Position numbers and translations under genes: made by a program. 64,000 nt of DNA from Rhodopirellula bahusiensis (lineage in GTDB: Bacteria > Planctomycetota > Planctomycetia > Pirellulales > Pirellulaceae): the NCBI RefSeq assembly GCF_002727185.1, contig NZ_NIZW01000015.1:124001-188000 (forward strand), written 5' to 3'. Shown piece after piece: positions 1 through 8,651 of this stretch. Position 1 is the stretch's first letter, and every line of letters begins with the position of its first letter. The notes beneath the pieces are model-generated. The model made no database searches. It was not told the origin of the DNA and worked only from the letters and a program-made list of their open reading frames with translations.

Positions 1-394
1 TCAGGTAACGCCCTTGCTCGTGTGCCCCCGTTTCGGTGGACAGCGAACGAACCGTCGCGATGGCTCCGGCAAGGTAAGAAAGCTTTGGAAAGCGATCTCC
101 GAACTGGATGCCGGGAACTCGAGTCGCAATGGGTTTTGTCTCGCCTGCCTCTTCCACACCGACTTTGGGATCGAACGTGTCCAAATGCGACATCGCACCA
201 TCCATGAACAGATAGATGATGTGCTTGGCTTTTTTGGCAGACGCGGACGCAGCATGAGCGCGACTGCTGGGCGACAACTCATCCCACCACGGCCCGCCCA
301 AGGCGCCACCGGCGAAGGACACGCCGAGTGTTTGTTTTGCCAAACGGCTGATGAATCGTCGTCGATCTTCCAGGGTGAAATCAATTCCGGCCAT
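1..394 (-). CDS. DUF1501 family protein, 3' part missing
   Basis: The reading frame opens at an ATG on the minus strand and runs off the left edge, so only the first 131 residues are present. It begins MAGIDFTLEDRRRFI, followed by a short alanine-rich stretch and then HIIYLFMDGAMSHLDTFDPK. This is the usual opening of DUF1501 proteins, which are distantly related to the alkaline phosphatase/sulfatase fold and normally carry an export signal of Tat type. It lies 93 bases downstream of a DUF1549/DUF1553 protein on the same strand, the standard planctomycete pairing, so the two are probably co-transcribed. The biochemical role of the pair is unknown; an envelope location is likely. Confidence in family is high, in function low. 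Confidence 0.88.
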   Translation of the reverse strand, partial: MAGIDFTLEDRRRFISRLAKQTLGVSFAGGALGGPWWDELSPSSRAHAASASAKKAKHIIYLFMDGAMSHLDTFDPKVGVEEAGETKPIATRVPGIQFGDRFPKLSYLAGAIATVRSLSTETGAHEQGRYL

Positions 395-487
395 GATTCG
401 GTCTCGTGGGGGTGAACCGCAACGCGGGCGATGAGGAAAAAGGATAGGAAAGAGTGGGGATGCAATGCCAACCAACGCCCCAGTGGG

Positions 488-2422
488 TCACTGGACGAAC
501 AAGAATTCTCGCGTGTTGAGCAACGCCCAAATGATGTTGCCGTAGCCGACACCGGTTTGGTTTTGGCTGGACAATTCGCGCGAGGCGAGAACGCGATCAT
601 CCGTCGATGGTTTGCGAGTCAACACGCTCAGGAAGATCGCATCGATTCGTTTCTTGACGTTGTTCACTTGCAAAACGTTGTCCACCAAAGCTGAGCCTGG
701 TTCCAACATCACGTGCGTGATCGGGCCGTTGAACATTGCCAAGATCTGCGGCACAGTGGCCTCATCCTGCGATCCATTGATGACCTCGCGATCACCTTGC
801 CCAAACTGGCGTAAAAAGTGATCGGCGGGCAAAGGCGCAGGCAGCTCGCTGGCGCGACACAGCACATTGCGTTGATAGGCATGCTGATTCAGATTCCGTT
901 TGTAGACCGGAGCGAAGTAGGATTCTTTGAACTTCGCGGAACGCCGCTTGACCTCCGCAAAATCCACCTTGGAGAAATCCAGGTCCAGAACGGGCTTCAT
1001 CTCTTCCGCCGTTGGACGTTGGAATGGCCACGGGTTGCTCACGGCCAATGTCAGAATGGAATCCCAGACTTGTTCGGCTGTCATCCGCCGAACGGTGGGC
1101 CCAGGGAAGTAGTACATGTCTCCATCGGTGATGTCATAGTCAACGGCTTGCCGTTGGTATGTTTGGCTGTACAGAACGACGCGGGTCAGTTCCTTCAGAT
1201 CGAATCCGCGTCGAATCAGTTCCTCGCACAGGTGATCCATCGCGGCTTCATTGACACAAGGGTTTTCGTCTCGGAAGTCATCCACGGGTTCCACAAAACC
1301 GACTCCCATCAAACGCTTCCAAAGCCGGTTCACGATCGTTTGACTGAACCGAGGATTCTCGGGACTGGTCACCCAAGCGGCGAACTGCTCACGAGGCGTC
1401 GCATTGGCGGCGGAAGTTGGGATTTCGCCCCACAGTACCTTGGGCTCAACAACGTCCTTCGGCTTGGCGTCGCGATAGGCATAGTCATGCGGCAATCGCA
1501 GACGTCGCGGTCGCTCACTGACAACGTAGGTGTTCGCGCGGGCGATGCGTTGAAACTCGCCGGGAACGCGTCCTTTGTCGAAGTGTTTTTTCCCCTCGTT
1601 GATCAGCGCGTTGGCGGGATTGGTTTTCTCGAATCCTGGATCGCCCTTTCGCATCCGAGTGCTGGTTCCCGCGGTGAATGCAGCCAGTTGATAAAACTGG
1701 TACTGCGACCACTCATCAAACGGATGGTCGTGACATTGAGCGCATCCGATTTGAGTCCCCAAGAAAACTCGTACCGTGTTGTCGATGTAAGGCAGCGGCA
1801 TCCCATCATCGCGGAGCTGAAATCCGACGGCCGGGTTGTCCCAGACTTTGCCGTCCGCTGTCAGCATCTCGTAAACCCACTGGTCGTAGGGTTTGTTCTC
1901 GGCGATCGATTGCTTGACGTACCCGTTGTAAGGATCGGCGACCAAGTTTGGCTGGGGACGATCCACCAATCGCAACGTGTCCGCCCACCAGTTGTACGAA
2001 TGACTGACGTAGTCGGGGCTGGAGAGCAATTGATCGATCAGCACTTCGCGTCGGTCGCTGGATTTGGATTCGAGGAACCGATTGGCTTCTTCCAAGGTCG
2101 GAATGCGTCCAGCGACATCCAAGTAGACACGTCGCAAAAACACTTCGTCGCTGGCCAGTTCTTGCGGCGTGATGCCCTCGGCCAACAATTCTCGCTCGAT
2201 GAAGGTATCCAGTTCGTTCGCGGCGTAGCGAATTCCCTGGCGACTGGACGTGCGAACAGGGGCGACTTCCATGTCGACGGTTTTCTTCGAACGCACGCTT
2301 TCTGGAAGTCGAATCTTCGTTTTCGAGTTCGTTTTTTTGACGTTTCGTTGGTTGGCTCGCTGGGCAAACGCATCCGGGCCAAGCAAACAAAAGGCCAACA
2401 AAAACATTCCCATCAAACGCAT
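488..2422 (-). CDS. DUF1549/DUF1553 domain protein (planctomycete cytochrome-like)
   Basis: Exported protein of about 644 residues. I place the start at 2422 because a GAGG ribosome-binding sequence sits seven bases upstream and the protein then begins with a clean signal peptide (MRLMGMFLLAFCLLGPDAFA); an upstream ATG at 2515 would bury that signal. The N-terminal half carries DUF1549 features (FIERELLAEGI, LRRVYLDVAGRIPT, the WWADTLR block and a GCAQCHDHP haem-like CxxCH site). The C-terminal half is DUF1553 (SPENPRFSQTIVNRLWKRLMG and NTREFLFVQ). Family members are paired with DUF1501 proteins, as here. The single CxxCH suggests covalent haem c binding, but the reaction is not known. The remainder of a divergent promoter region lies between this gene and the one starting near 2699. 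Confidence 0.9.
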   Translation of the reverse strand: MRLMGMFLLAFCLLGPDAFAQRANQRNVKKTNSKTKIRLPESVRSKKTVDMEVAPVRTSSRQGIRYAANELDTFIERELLAEGITPQELASDEVFLRRVYLDVAGRIPTLEEANRFLESKSSDRREVLIDQLLSSPDYVSHSYNWWADTLRLVDRPQPNLVADPYNGYVKQSIAENKPYDQWVYEMLTADGKVWDNPAVGFQLRDDGMPLPYIDNTVRVFLGTQIGCAQCHDHPFDEWSQYQFYQLAAFTAGTSTRMRKGDPGFEKTNPANALINEGKKHFDKGRVPGEFQRIARANTYVVSERPRRLRLPHDYAYRDAKPKDVVEPKVLWGEIPTSAANATPREQFAAWVTSPENPRFSQTIVNRLWKRLMGVGFVEPVDDFRDENPCVNEAAMDHLCEELIRRGFDLKELTRVVLYSQTYQRQAVDYDITDGDMYYFPGPTVRRMTAEQVWDSILTLAVSNPWPFQRPTAEEMKPVLDLDFSKVDFAEVKRRSAKFKESYFAPVYKRNLNQHAYQRNVLCRASELPAPLPADHFLRQFGQGDREVINGSQDEATVPQILAMFNGPITHVMLEPGSALVDNVLQVNNVKKRIDAIFLSVLTRKPSTDDRVLASRELSSQNQTGVGYGNIIWALLNTREFLFVQ

Positions 2423-2698
2423 CGAACCGCCTCGGTGACACATCGCGTCCACTCCGAAAAAACCAGAACTCAGAAAAGATGGCATCATGCTCCGTCCCCC
2501 TCTATCATAATCCATCGACTCGCGGGCAACCGGCGAATCAAACGCTCAGATCGCCCGCTGATTTTCACCCCCCCCCTCCCAGTCCCACCTTCGCAACGAA
2601 TGGTTGCACGAACATCCGAAGAGACTGCCGGTGCCACTGGCGTCGAGGTCACTTTGGCAAACGTTGCGACCTCTCGTTCAAACGCATTCCCACTGACT

Positions 2699-3781
2699 AT
2701 GAACTCAAACGGACCCACCTTGATGAATCCTCCGCGTATTCGCCGGTTCCTTCGACAACTCACACAGCATGCTTGCGTTGCTATCGCAGCATGCTCGATC
2801 GCCTCCTCTGCGACAGCCGCGAATCCAGAGGCTGCCGAAGCCGCTGCGACCTGGGAAACCAAAACGGTTGCTTCCGATAGCAAGGGTTCGAAGCAACAGG
2901 ATGTGGAGATCTACCGGGGTGGAAAATTGATCGCCCGTCACCACTCCAGCTTGCTCGGCACGCCTGGCCTCTATCCGCTGAATTCTCCCTCGGGTTTGCC
3001 GCTGACGCGTGACTACCCGATGAAGGCCAAGGGCAAGTATGAACGGGACGACCACCATCACCATCGTTCGCTGTGGTTCACCCACGGCATCGTCAACGAC
3101 CTCGATTTTTGGTTGGACAAACCAACGCCACACACCGGCTACGTCGTGCAGACTTCGATGTCCAAAGAGGAAGGCGAAGATGGAATCACGCTGACCACGA
3201 ACAATGATTGGAACGACCCTGATGGCAACCGTGTTTTGAGCGATCAGCGGCAATGGACGTTCTCCGAATCACAAGGCGACACCGTCATCGACTTGGACGT
3301 TCGACTCAAAGCGACCGATGGCGATGTTACATTCGGTGACACCAAAGAAGGCACGCTTGGTGTTCGGGTCGCGGGCTCGATGAAAGTCGATGCGAAACTC
3401 GGTGGAACCGGACAAAACGCAGAAGGTCTGAAGGACGGCGCCGCATGGGGCAAGAAGTCAGCGTGGGTCGACTACAGTGGCCCGATCCAACAAGCCGGTT
3501 CAGACGAGCCATCCGATTGGCCCACCGCGGGCATCACGATGTTCTATCACCCGGGCAACTCGCAACCTGATTGCTACTGGCACGTCCGGACCTACGGTTT
3601 GTTCGCAGCAAACCCGTTCGGCCGCCATCACTTTGGCCAGCCTGAATACGAAGGCGTCAAAATCGCCGATGGAGAGCACTTGGACCTTCACTTCCGAATC
3701 GTGTTGCACGACGGTGGCTTCGATCGCGAAAAATCGGAGCAACACTTCGCTGATTACGCCGAAACCAAGCCATCGCTTTGA
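2699..3781 (+). CDS. DUF6807 (PmoA-like) exported protein
   Basis: About 360 residues. The N-terminus has an arginine-containing n-region and a hydrophobic, alanine-rich segment ending near SSATAA, consistent with a signal peptide. The mature part contains YERDDHHHHRSLWFTHGIVND, followed by a long beta-rich region with VRVAGSMKVD and a C-terminal PFGRHHFGQPEYEG. These features fit the DUF6807 family, earlier labelled PmoA-like in Pfam, which is common in planctomycetes and often found near sugar-oxidising genes. Two in-frame ATGs (2699 and 2723) could start it; neither has a clear ribosome-binding site. The stop overlaps the likely TTG start of the next gene, so translation is probably coupled. 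Function is unproven; an envelope role in carbohydrate metabolism is an inference from context. Confidence 0.75.
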   Translation: MNSNGPTLMNPPRIRRFLRQLTQHACVAIAACSIASSATAANPEAAEAAATWETKTVASDSKGSKQQDVEIYRGGKLIARHHSSLLGTPGLYPLNSPSGLPLTRDYPMKAKGKYERDDHHHHRSLWFTHGIVNDLDFWLDKPTPHTGYVVQTSMSKEEGEDGITLTTNNDWNDPDGNRVLSDQRQWTFSESQGDTVIDLDVRLKATDGDVTFGDTKEGTLGVRVAGSMKVDAKLGGTGQNAEGLKDGAAWGKKSAWVDYSGPIQQAGSDEPSDWPTAGITMFYHPGNSQPDCYWHVRTYGLFAANPFGRHHFGQPEYEGVKIADGEHLDLHFRIVLHDGGFDREKSEQHFADYAETKPSL

Positions 3782-4638
3782 ATTCGCCAGATCCATCTGC
3801 CGGTGATCCATCGCCGGCGTCCGCTTCCACGGCGTTTCATCCCAGCGGGTTTCGCTTGGATGGCCGCCGCGTTGTCGTCACTGGCGGCACGCAAGGAGTC
3901 GGCGGAGCGATCGCTCGTGGCCTGACCCGAGTCGGCGCGGACGTCGTTTTGATTGGACTCCAACGTGACGCCGCCGCGGAAGCAACCCTGACCGCTTGCC
4001 GTGACAGCGGACAGCGTGCGGAGTTGGTCCTGTGCGATCTTTCGACTTCCGCAGAAACCTGGATCGATCAACTGTTGTCACAAATCGACGAAGTGCTTCC
4101 GGGAGTGGACACGCTGGTCAACAACGCGGGCACCTTCATCGATGTTCCATTCTTGGAGATGACGACTGACCGATATCAAGCCACGATGAATCTCAACGTC
4201 GGGGCAGGGTACTTTCTCACCCAAGCCTTCGCGAAACGCTGGGTGACAAACCAAGTCGCTGGACGCGTTCTGTTCACCGGGTCCATCAATGGGTTCTTGG
4301 CAGAACCGGATCACACCGCCTACGACACCTCGAAGGGTGCGGTGGCTTCGATGGTCCGTTCGCTTTGCGTGTCGCTGGCACCGCATCAAATTCGCGTCAA
4401 TTCGATGGCCCCAGGCTTGGTTCGAACACAGCTCACGGATGTGGTCAATCATGACGCTGCGATCGAGTCGTGGATGCAACTGCACACACCCAACGGGCAA
4501 ATCCCGTCGCCGGACGCGTGCGTCGGAGCGGCAATTTTCTTGCTCAGCGACGTCGCAGCACATGTTCACGGACAAACACTCTTGGTCGATGGCGGCATGA
4601 GTGCGTGGCAACAACCGGACCTCCCCGCGGATCACTGA
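3778..4638 (+). CDS. short-chain dehydrogenase/reductase (SDR)
   Basis: A 286-residue classical SDR. The NAD(P)-binding loop TGGTQGVG is at residues 35-42, NNAG at 115-118, the catalytic serine in FTGSI near 169, and the YDTSK catalytic pair at Y182 and K186. The C-terminus ends with LLVDGGMSAWQQ, typical of the family. No in-frame ATG exists ahead of the Rossmann motif, so the start is taken as TTG at 3778, whose TTGA overlaps the stop of the preceding DUF6807 gene; this implies translational coupling. The first roughly 27 residues are Pro/Ser/Ala-rich and extend beyond the usual SDR start. The substrate cannot be told from sequence; the neighbours suggest a sugar or sugar acid. Confidence 0.88.
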   Translation: MNSPDPSAGDPSPASASTAFHPSGFRLDGRRVVVTGGTQGVGGAIARGLTRVGADVVLIGLQRDAAAEATLTACRDSGQRAELVLCDLSTSAETWIDQLLSQIDEVLPGVDTLVNNAGTFIDVPFLEMTTDRYQATMNLNVGAGYFLTQAFAKRWVTNQVAGRVLFTGSINGFLAEPDHTAYDTSKGAVASMVRSLCVSLAPHQIRVNSMAPGLVRTQLTDVVNHDAAIESWMQLHTPNGQIPSPDACVGAAIFLLSDVAAHVHGQTLLVDGGMSAWQQPDLPADH

Positions 4639-4680
4639 TCCGCTTTCCCCTCCCCCCTTTCCCCACCGAAGTTCCTCACC

Positions 4681-6879
4681 ATGACACACCACCGATTCGG
4701 CCCAAGACGCGCCTTGTTCGCGGCACTATCGATCTGTTTTTTCGCGAGCGTTGTGCAACCAAGCCTCGTTCGCGGTGATGTAAAGCTGCCTGGTTTCTTC
4801 ACCGACCACATGGTCCTGCAACAAGAAAAGCCGATCCGAGTTTGGGGTTGGGCGGATCCATCTGAGAAAGTCCAAGTCACAATCGGCGATGATCAAGCCG
4901 CGACGCAAGCCAATCAAGACGGAAACTGGTTGGTTGAACTCCCCGCACGTTCGGCGAGTTCGGATGCGGTTGAAATCAAAGTGACCGGCAACAATGAGCT
5001 TCAGCTCAAAGACATTCTGATTGGTGAGGTCTGGTTGTGCTCGGGCCAATCCAACATGGAATGGCGAGTCCAATCCAGCGTGAACGCGGCGGAGGAAATC
5101 GCATCGGCAAACTACCCACAAATTCGGCACATGAAAGTGCCTCGCGTACCGTCTCCCATGGCGGTTGATGATGTGCCAGCGCCATGGCAAGTCTGTTCGC
5201 CGGAGACAGCGGGCCAGTTCACGGCGGCCGGATACTTCATGGCTCGACGACTGCACAAAGAATTGAACGTTCCAATCGGATTGGTCAACTCATCTTGGGG
5301 TGGAACCCGCATCGAACCTTGGACACCACCGGTTGGGTTTGAAGGCATCGAAGAACTCAAGGACATCTCCGAATCGGTCATTCAGCGCACACCAGGAACA
5401 GACGCATTTGAATCAGCACTTCAGAACCACGTGCAATCGACCAAAGCGTGGGTCGCGAAAGCTGAACAAGCACTCGCGAAAGATTCGTTCATCGAACCAG
5501 CACCGGTGTACCCCAGCTCGCTGACGCCGTTCACATCGCACGGCCAGCCAACGACGCTATACAACGGTATGATCCATCCTTTGATCCAAATGCCCATCCG
5601 TGGTGCGATCTGGTACCAAGGCGAAGCCAACCATCGCGAAGGGATGCTCTACACCGCCAAGATGCGAGCTTTGATTGACGGATGGCGAGCCAAGTGGGAT
5701 CAAGGACCGTTCCCGTTCTACTTCGTGCAGATCGCTCCGTATCACTACGGCAATGAATCCGGCACGGTCCTGGCCAAGTTCTGGGAAGCTCAAGCGGCGG
5801 CCGCGGCCATTCCAAACACAGCGATGGTGGTCACCAACGACATCGCAACGGTCAACGACATTCACCCGCCAAACAAACAAGACGTGGGTAAACGTCTGGC
5901 CGACCTCGCGTTGCGTTATGACTACGGAAAGACGGACTTGGTCGCAGACAGCCCTGAATTGGATTCCGTGCAAACGCAGGACGGCAAACTGCGTCTGAGT
6001 TTCAAAAACACCGGCGGTGCACTTCAAACCAGCGACGGCAAAGCACCGAATTGGTTCGAAAACATTGGCCCAAACTCCGGCGGGTTCCAAGCGGCAACGG
6101 CGAAGATCGAAGGCGACGAGATTGTCCTGTCGTCCGACAAAGTCCAGCAACCAACCGCGATGCGATTCGGCTGGGACAAACTCGCCGAACCCAATCTGCG
6201 TGGAGCGACCGGCCTGCCGCTTTCGGCGTTTCGAGCTGGCAAGGTCCCCGAATTCGCACAAACAATTCCCGGCGCGGACGAATACGAATTGGTCTACGAG
6301 TTGGATTTGAGCAAACTGGGATCGTCGATTCAGTACGACGTCGACCATCACGAAAGCATTTCCAAATTCGATCGAGTGGCTTACCTGGTGTCGCTGGAAG
6401 ATGCCGGCGGCAATGTGAAGTCGGTCTTCGTCAGCATGGATGCCTTCACCGATGACATCGCGAAAATTGGCATTCCGACCGCTGATGCAAAGGCGAAGTT
6501 TCAACAGTCGGTTGAGTCGATGACTGTCTACGGCAGCGACAGCAGCGTGTCGTCAGGTGCCGAAATTAAAAATGGCCGAATCGAGTTTTGGCCGAACAAT
6601 TACAGCCCCAGCAACGCTGACAAGGTTCCCGGCGCGTCTGGAACCGCCTTCGACTTTGGCGATGAACCTGGAATGCCGGTCAGCGGTTATGGCTGCATGC
6701 AGGTTCACAATGTCGATGCACGCCAAACCGTATTTGCAATCAACAATTGGAAGAATGGACCAAATGCGGATCTGGGAATTGGCAATCACTCAGGCGAGCA
6801 CAAGGATTGGACATTCACCAGCAATGCGTCGCAGTATGCGAGCAAGAAACTGCAGGTCTTGGTCCGCCCAGTGAAGTGA
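4681..6879 (+). CDS. sialate O-acetylesterase-like exported protein (SASA family)
   Basis: 732 residues starting with a signal peptide (MTHHRFGPRRALFAALSICF...). The esterase domain has the nucleophile block CSGQSNMEW near residues 120-128 and the catalytic DIHPPNKQDVG motif near 395, matching the SGNH-fold SASA/sialate O-acetylesterase family. An N-terminal beta domain (LPGFFTDHMVLQQ...RVWGWADP) precedes it, as in family members that remove acetyl groups from sugars. The C-terminal stretch from about residue 540 to the end is extra and beta-rich (AYLVSLEDAGG, FDFGDEPGMPVSGYGCMQ), possibly a carbohydrate-binding module. It lies 42 bases after the SDR gene on the same strand. Location is probably periplasmic or extracellular. 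The exact acetylated substrate is unknown. Confidence 0.9.
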   Translation: MTHHRFGPRRALFAALSICFFASVVQPSLVRGDVKLPGFFTDHMVLQQEKPIRVWGWADPSEKVQVTIGDDQAATQANQDGNWLVELPARSASSDAVEIKVTGNNELQLKDILIGEVWLCSGQSNMEWRVQSSVNAAEEIASANYPQIRHMKVPRVPSPMAVDDVPAPWQVCSPETAGQFTAAGYFMARRLHKELNVPIGLVNSSWGGTRIEPWTPPVGFEGIEELKDISESVIQRTPGTDAFESALQNHVQSTKAWVAKAEQALAKDSFIEPAPVYPSSLTPFTSHGQPTTLYNGMIHPLIQMPIRGAIWYQGEANHREGMLYTAKMRALIDGWRAKWDQGPFPFYFVQIAPYHYGNESGTVLAKFWEAQAAAAAIPNTAMVVTNDIATVNDIHPPNKQDVGKRLADLALRYDYGKTDLVADSPELDSVQTQDGKLRLSFKNTGGALQTSDGKAPNWFENIGPNSGGFQAATAKIEGDEIVLSSDKVQQPTAMRFGWDKLAEPNLRGATGLPLSAFRAGKVPEFAQTIPGADEYELVYELDLSKLGSSIQYDVDHHESISKFDRVAYLVSLEDAGGNVKSVFVSMDAFTDDIAKIGIPTADAKAKFQQSVESMTVYGSDSSVSSGAEIKNGRIEFWPNNYSPSNADKVPGASGTAFDFGDEPGMPVSGYGCMQVHNVDARQTVFAINNWKNGPNADLGIGNHSGEHKDWTFTSNASQYASKKLQVLVRPVK

Positions 6880-6978
6880 CACCAAAGCCGCGAGTATCAA
6901 TGTCGCCCCTCGGCTCCGACCGATGGATGATCGGATACCATCGAACGGAGTCGGTGGGCGACAGCAACGTATAGCAAC

Positions 6979-7045
6979 GACAGTAAGCTGTCGCACGTTG
7001 GTCTCCAACGTGAGTTTGCGCTCATCTCGGTGGGGGACCACCGAG
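6979..7045. repeat. three consecutive small hairpins
   Basis: Three perfect inverted repeats sit side by side between convergent genes. The first is GACAG/CTGTC (6979-6992), the second CACGTTGG/CCAACGTG with a three-base loop (6994-7012), and the third CTCGGTGG/CCACCGAG with a four-base loop (7026-7045). There is no T-run after them on either strand, so they are not classical intrinsic terminators. They may be a dispersed repeat cassette of the genome and may still slow or stop convergent transcripts. Confidence 0.7.
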
Positions 7046-7080
7046 CTACAGGTTGAGGCTTGCGGTGATGGTTCGGTGCC

Positions 7081-7593
7081 TCAATGGTTGGCTTGGCCTT
7101 TGATGGTTCGCTGAGCGACTTCCCAGGCTTCGTTCAGGTGCTCGGCGTAGTCATCCGATGACAGCAGGTTTTCTTCCGACGTGTTGCCGCGAATTTCGAT
7201 CAGCCATCCGTCAACGTAGGGCGATGCATTGATGACCGATGGCTCATCCAATGCGTCACCGTTGATCGCGACCAGCTCTCCAGCGATTGGCGAGAACAAA
7301 TCGCTCTCGGCTTTCTTGCTCTCGATCGATCCGATTGTCTTGCGAGCCGTCAAAGGTGTGCCCGGTTCGACGAGCCAATCAAGAAAATAGACGTCTTGTA
7401 GCAAACGCACCGCGTAAGCTGACAAACCAAACCGCCACACGCATTGGTCATCGCCTGATGCCGCGGATTGGTCTGGCGATGGCGTCGCCCACATATGATT
7501 TTTCGCGTAGCGATAACCCTTGGGGAACGAAGCATCAAATTCGCCCATCGCGAACTTGAACTGCTCTCCTGGATTCGGATCGGATTCGTTCAT
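7081..7593 (-). CDS. gcvH: glycine cleavage system H-protein (lipoyl carrier)-like
   Basis: 170 residues with start at 7593 (MNESDPNPGE); an earlier ATG at 7644 would overlap thiL by 32 bases. The core matches the H-protein: GLSAYAVRLLQDVYFLDW, then IGSIESKKAESDLFSPI, where K94 is the predicted lipoyl-lysine, and GWLIEI. In the glycine cleavage complex the H-protein shuttles the aminomethyl group between P, T and L proteins. The loop after YRYAKNHMW is longer and more acidic than usual. No gcvT or gcvP is nearby, so it may serve the cleavage complex from a distance or act as a lipoate relay. It lies 19 bases downstream of thiL on the same strand. Confidence 0.82.
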   Translation of the reverse strand: MNESDPNPGEQFKFAMGEFDASFPKGYRYAKNHMWATPSPDQSAASGDDQCVWRFGLSAYAVRLLQDVYFLDWLVEPGTPLTARKTIGSIESKKAESDLFSPIAGELVAINGDALDEPSVINASPYVDGWLIEIRGNTSEENLLSSDDYAEHLNEAWEVAQRTIKGQANH

Positions 7594-7612
7594 TTGGATC
7601 AAGCTCGGTGGA

Positions 7613-8563
7613 TCAATTGGCTGGGGCGATATCAATTTCGCCATGCACGAAACCTTGCGGGAACACCCGTTCGAACTTGCTGGTCGCGACGCGTTTCCAC
7701 AATCCTGTGCGTCCGACGACCTTGCCCACTCGCGTCACCGGAACGCCCCAGTCGGTCGATTCTATGATCGCAGCTTGCTCGGGTGAAACGCAAAAGATCA
7801 ATTCGAAATCTTCCCCGTCGCTCCAAGCATGCTCGAGCGGCGTCCGTCCACTCTTCTCAGAAAAGCGATGTGCGGCTTCCGAAATCGGCAGCGTCTCGAG
7901 CTCCAATTCCGCTCCCATGCGACTGGCCGCCAGCATCCGATCCAGATCCAAGCTGAAGCCGTCGCTGACATCGATCGCCGCGTGCACGTCGACTTTCTCT
8001 TTCAGCTTCGCAGCCAATTCGACTCTCGGTTCGGGTCGAAGGTGCCGGCCCAGCAAACTGCCGCCGAGCGATCCGGTGACGAACAGTGCGTCGCCTTCTT
8101 CGGCTCCCGTTCTCAGCCAAGGTTTTTCCACCCATCCGAGCAAGGTGATGCTGATCGAGAGCGGACCGTCGTAAGTCGAAAGATCACCGCCGGCAATCGC
8201 GACGTTGTACTTCTGAGCTGCTTCGAGAATGCCCTCGTAAACTTCCCCCGCGATCTCCGTCGCATTTTCAGCCGGCAACGCCAGCGTCACCAAAGCCGAC
8301 GAAGGTGAGGCGCCCATCGCTGCGATGTCGCTGAGGTTGATCGCCATGGCTTTGAAGCCGATGTCGGACAGTGACTGTTCCTGGGAACGAAAATCAACGC
8401 CATCGAGAATTTGATCGGTGCAAGCGACCTGACGAAGTTGGGGCTGATCGGACGCGGGGGTTCCGGGCCAGTCGATCACGGCTGCATCGTCGCCAATACC
8501 GACGGCGACCTGGGGCAATTGGCGAGTTCGGCCGCGGAGGTAAGCGAGAAAGGACTGTTCCAT
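7613..8563 (-). CDS. thiL: thiamine-monophosphate kinase
   Basis: About 316 residues from the ATG at 8563 (MEQSFLAYLRG); an ATG at 8608 would add 15 residues absent from the family. ThiL phosphorylates thiamine monophosphate to thiamine pyrophosphate with ATP. Diagnostic blocks are VGIGDDAAVID near residue 22, CTDQILDGVDF, FKAMAINLSDIAAMGA, AIAGGDLS, FVTGSLGGSLLGRHL and the IDVSDGFSLDL box. The order and length are those of the PurM/ThiL fold. It is followed closely by the H-protein gene; both concern cofactor-dependent metabolism but no direct pathway link is known. No TPP riboswitch was recognised upstream. Confidence 0.93.
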   Translation of the reverse strand: MEQSFLAYLRGRTRQLPQVAVGIGDDAAVIDWPGTPASDQPQLRQVACTDQILDGVDFRSQEQSLSDIGFKAMAINLSDIAAMGASPSSALVTLALPAENATEIAGEVYEGILEAAQKYNVAIAGGDLSTYDGPLSISITLLGWVEKPWLRTGAEEGDALFVTGSLGGSLLGRHLRPEPRVELAAKLKEKVDVHAAIDVSDGFSLDLDRMLAASRMGAELELETLPISEAAHRFSEKSGRTPLEHAWSDGEDFELIFCVSPEQAAIIESTDWGVPVTRVGKVVGRTGLWKRVATSKFERVFPQGFVHGEIDIAPAN

Positions 8564-8651
8564 TCTGAAATTCAGCTTCGTTGTCAGGGGGATTGGGGCA
8601 GCGAGCAATCATCATTGGCCAATTGGCTCGCCGATCGCAATCACTCACAGC

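Noticed and set aside
818-2698. Long plus-strand open frame ahead of the DUF6807 protein
   Set aside because: It is antisense to the well-supported DUF1549/DUF1553 gene and is only open because of codon bias. The real plus-strand gene starts near 2699.
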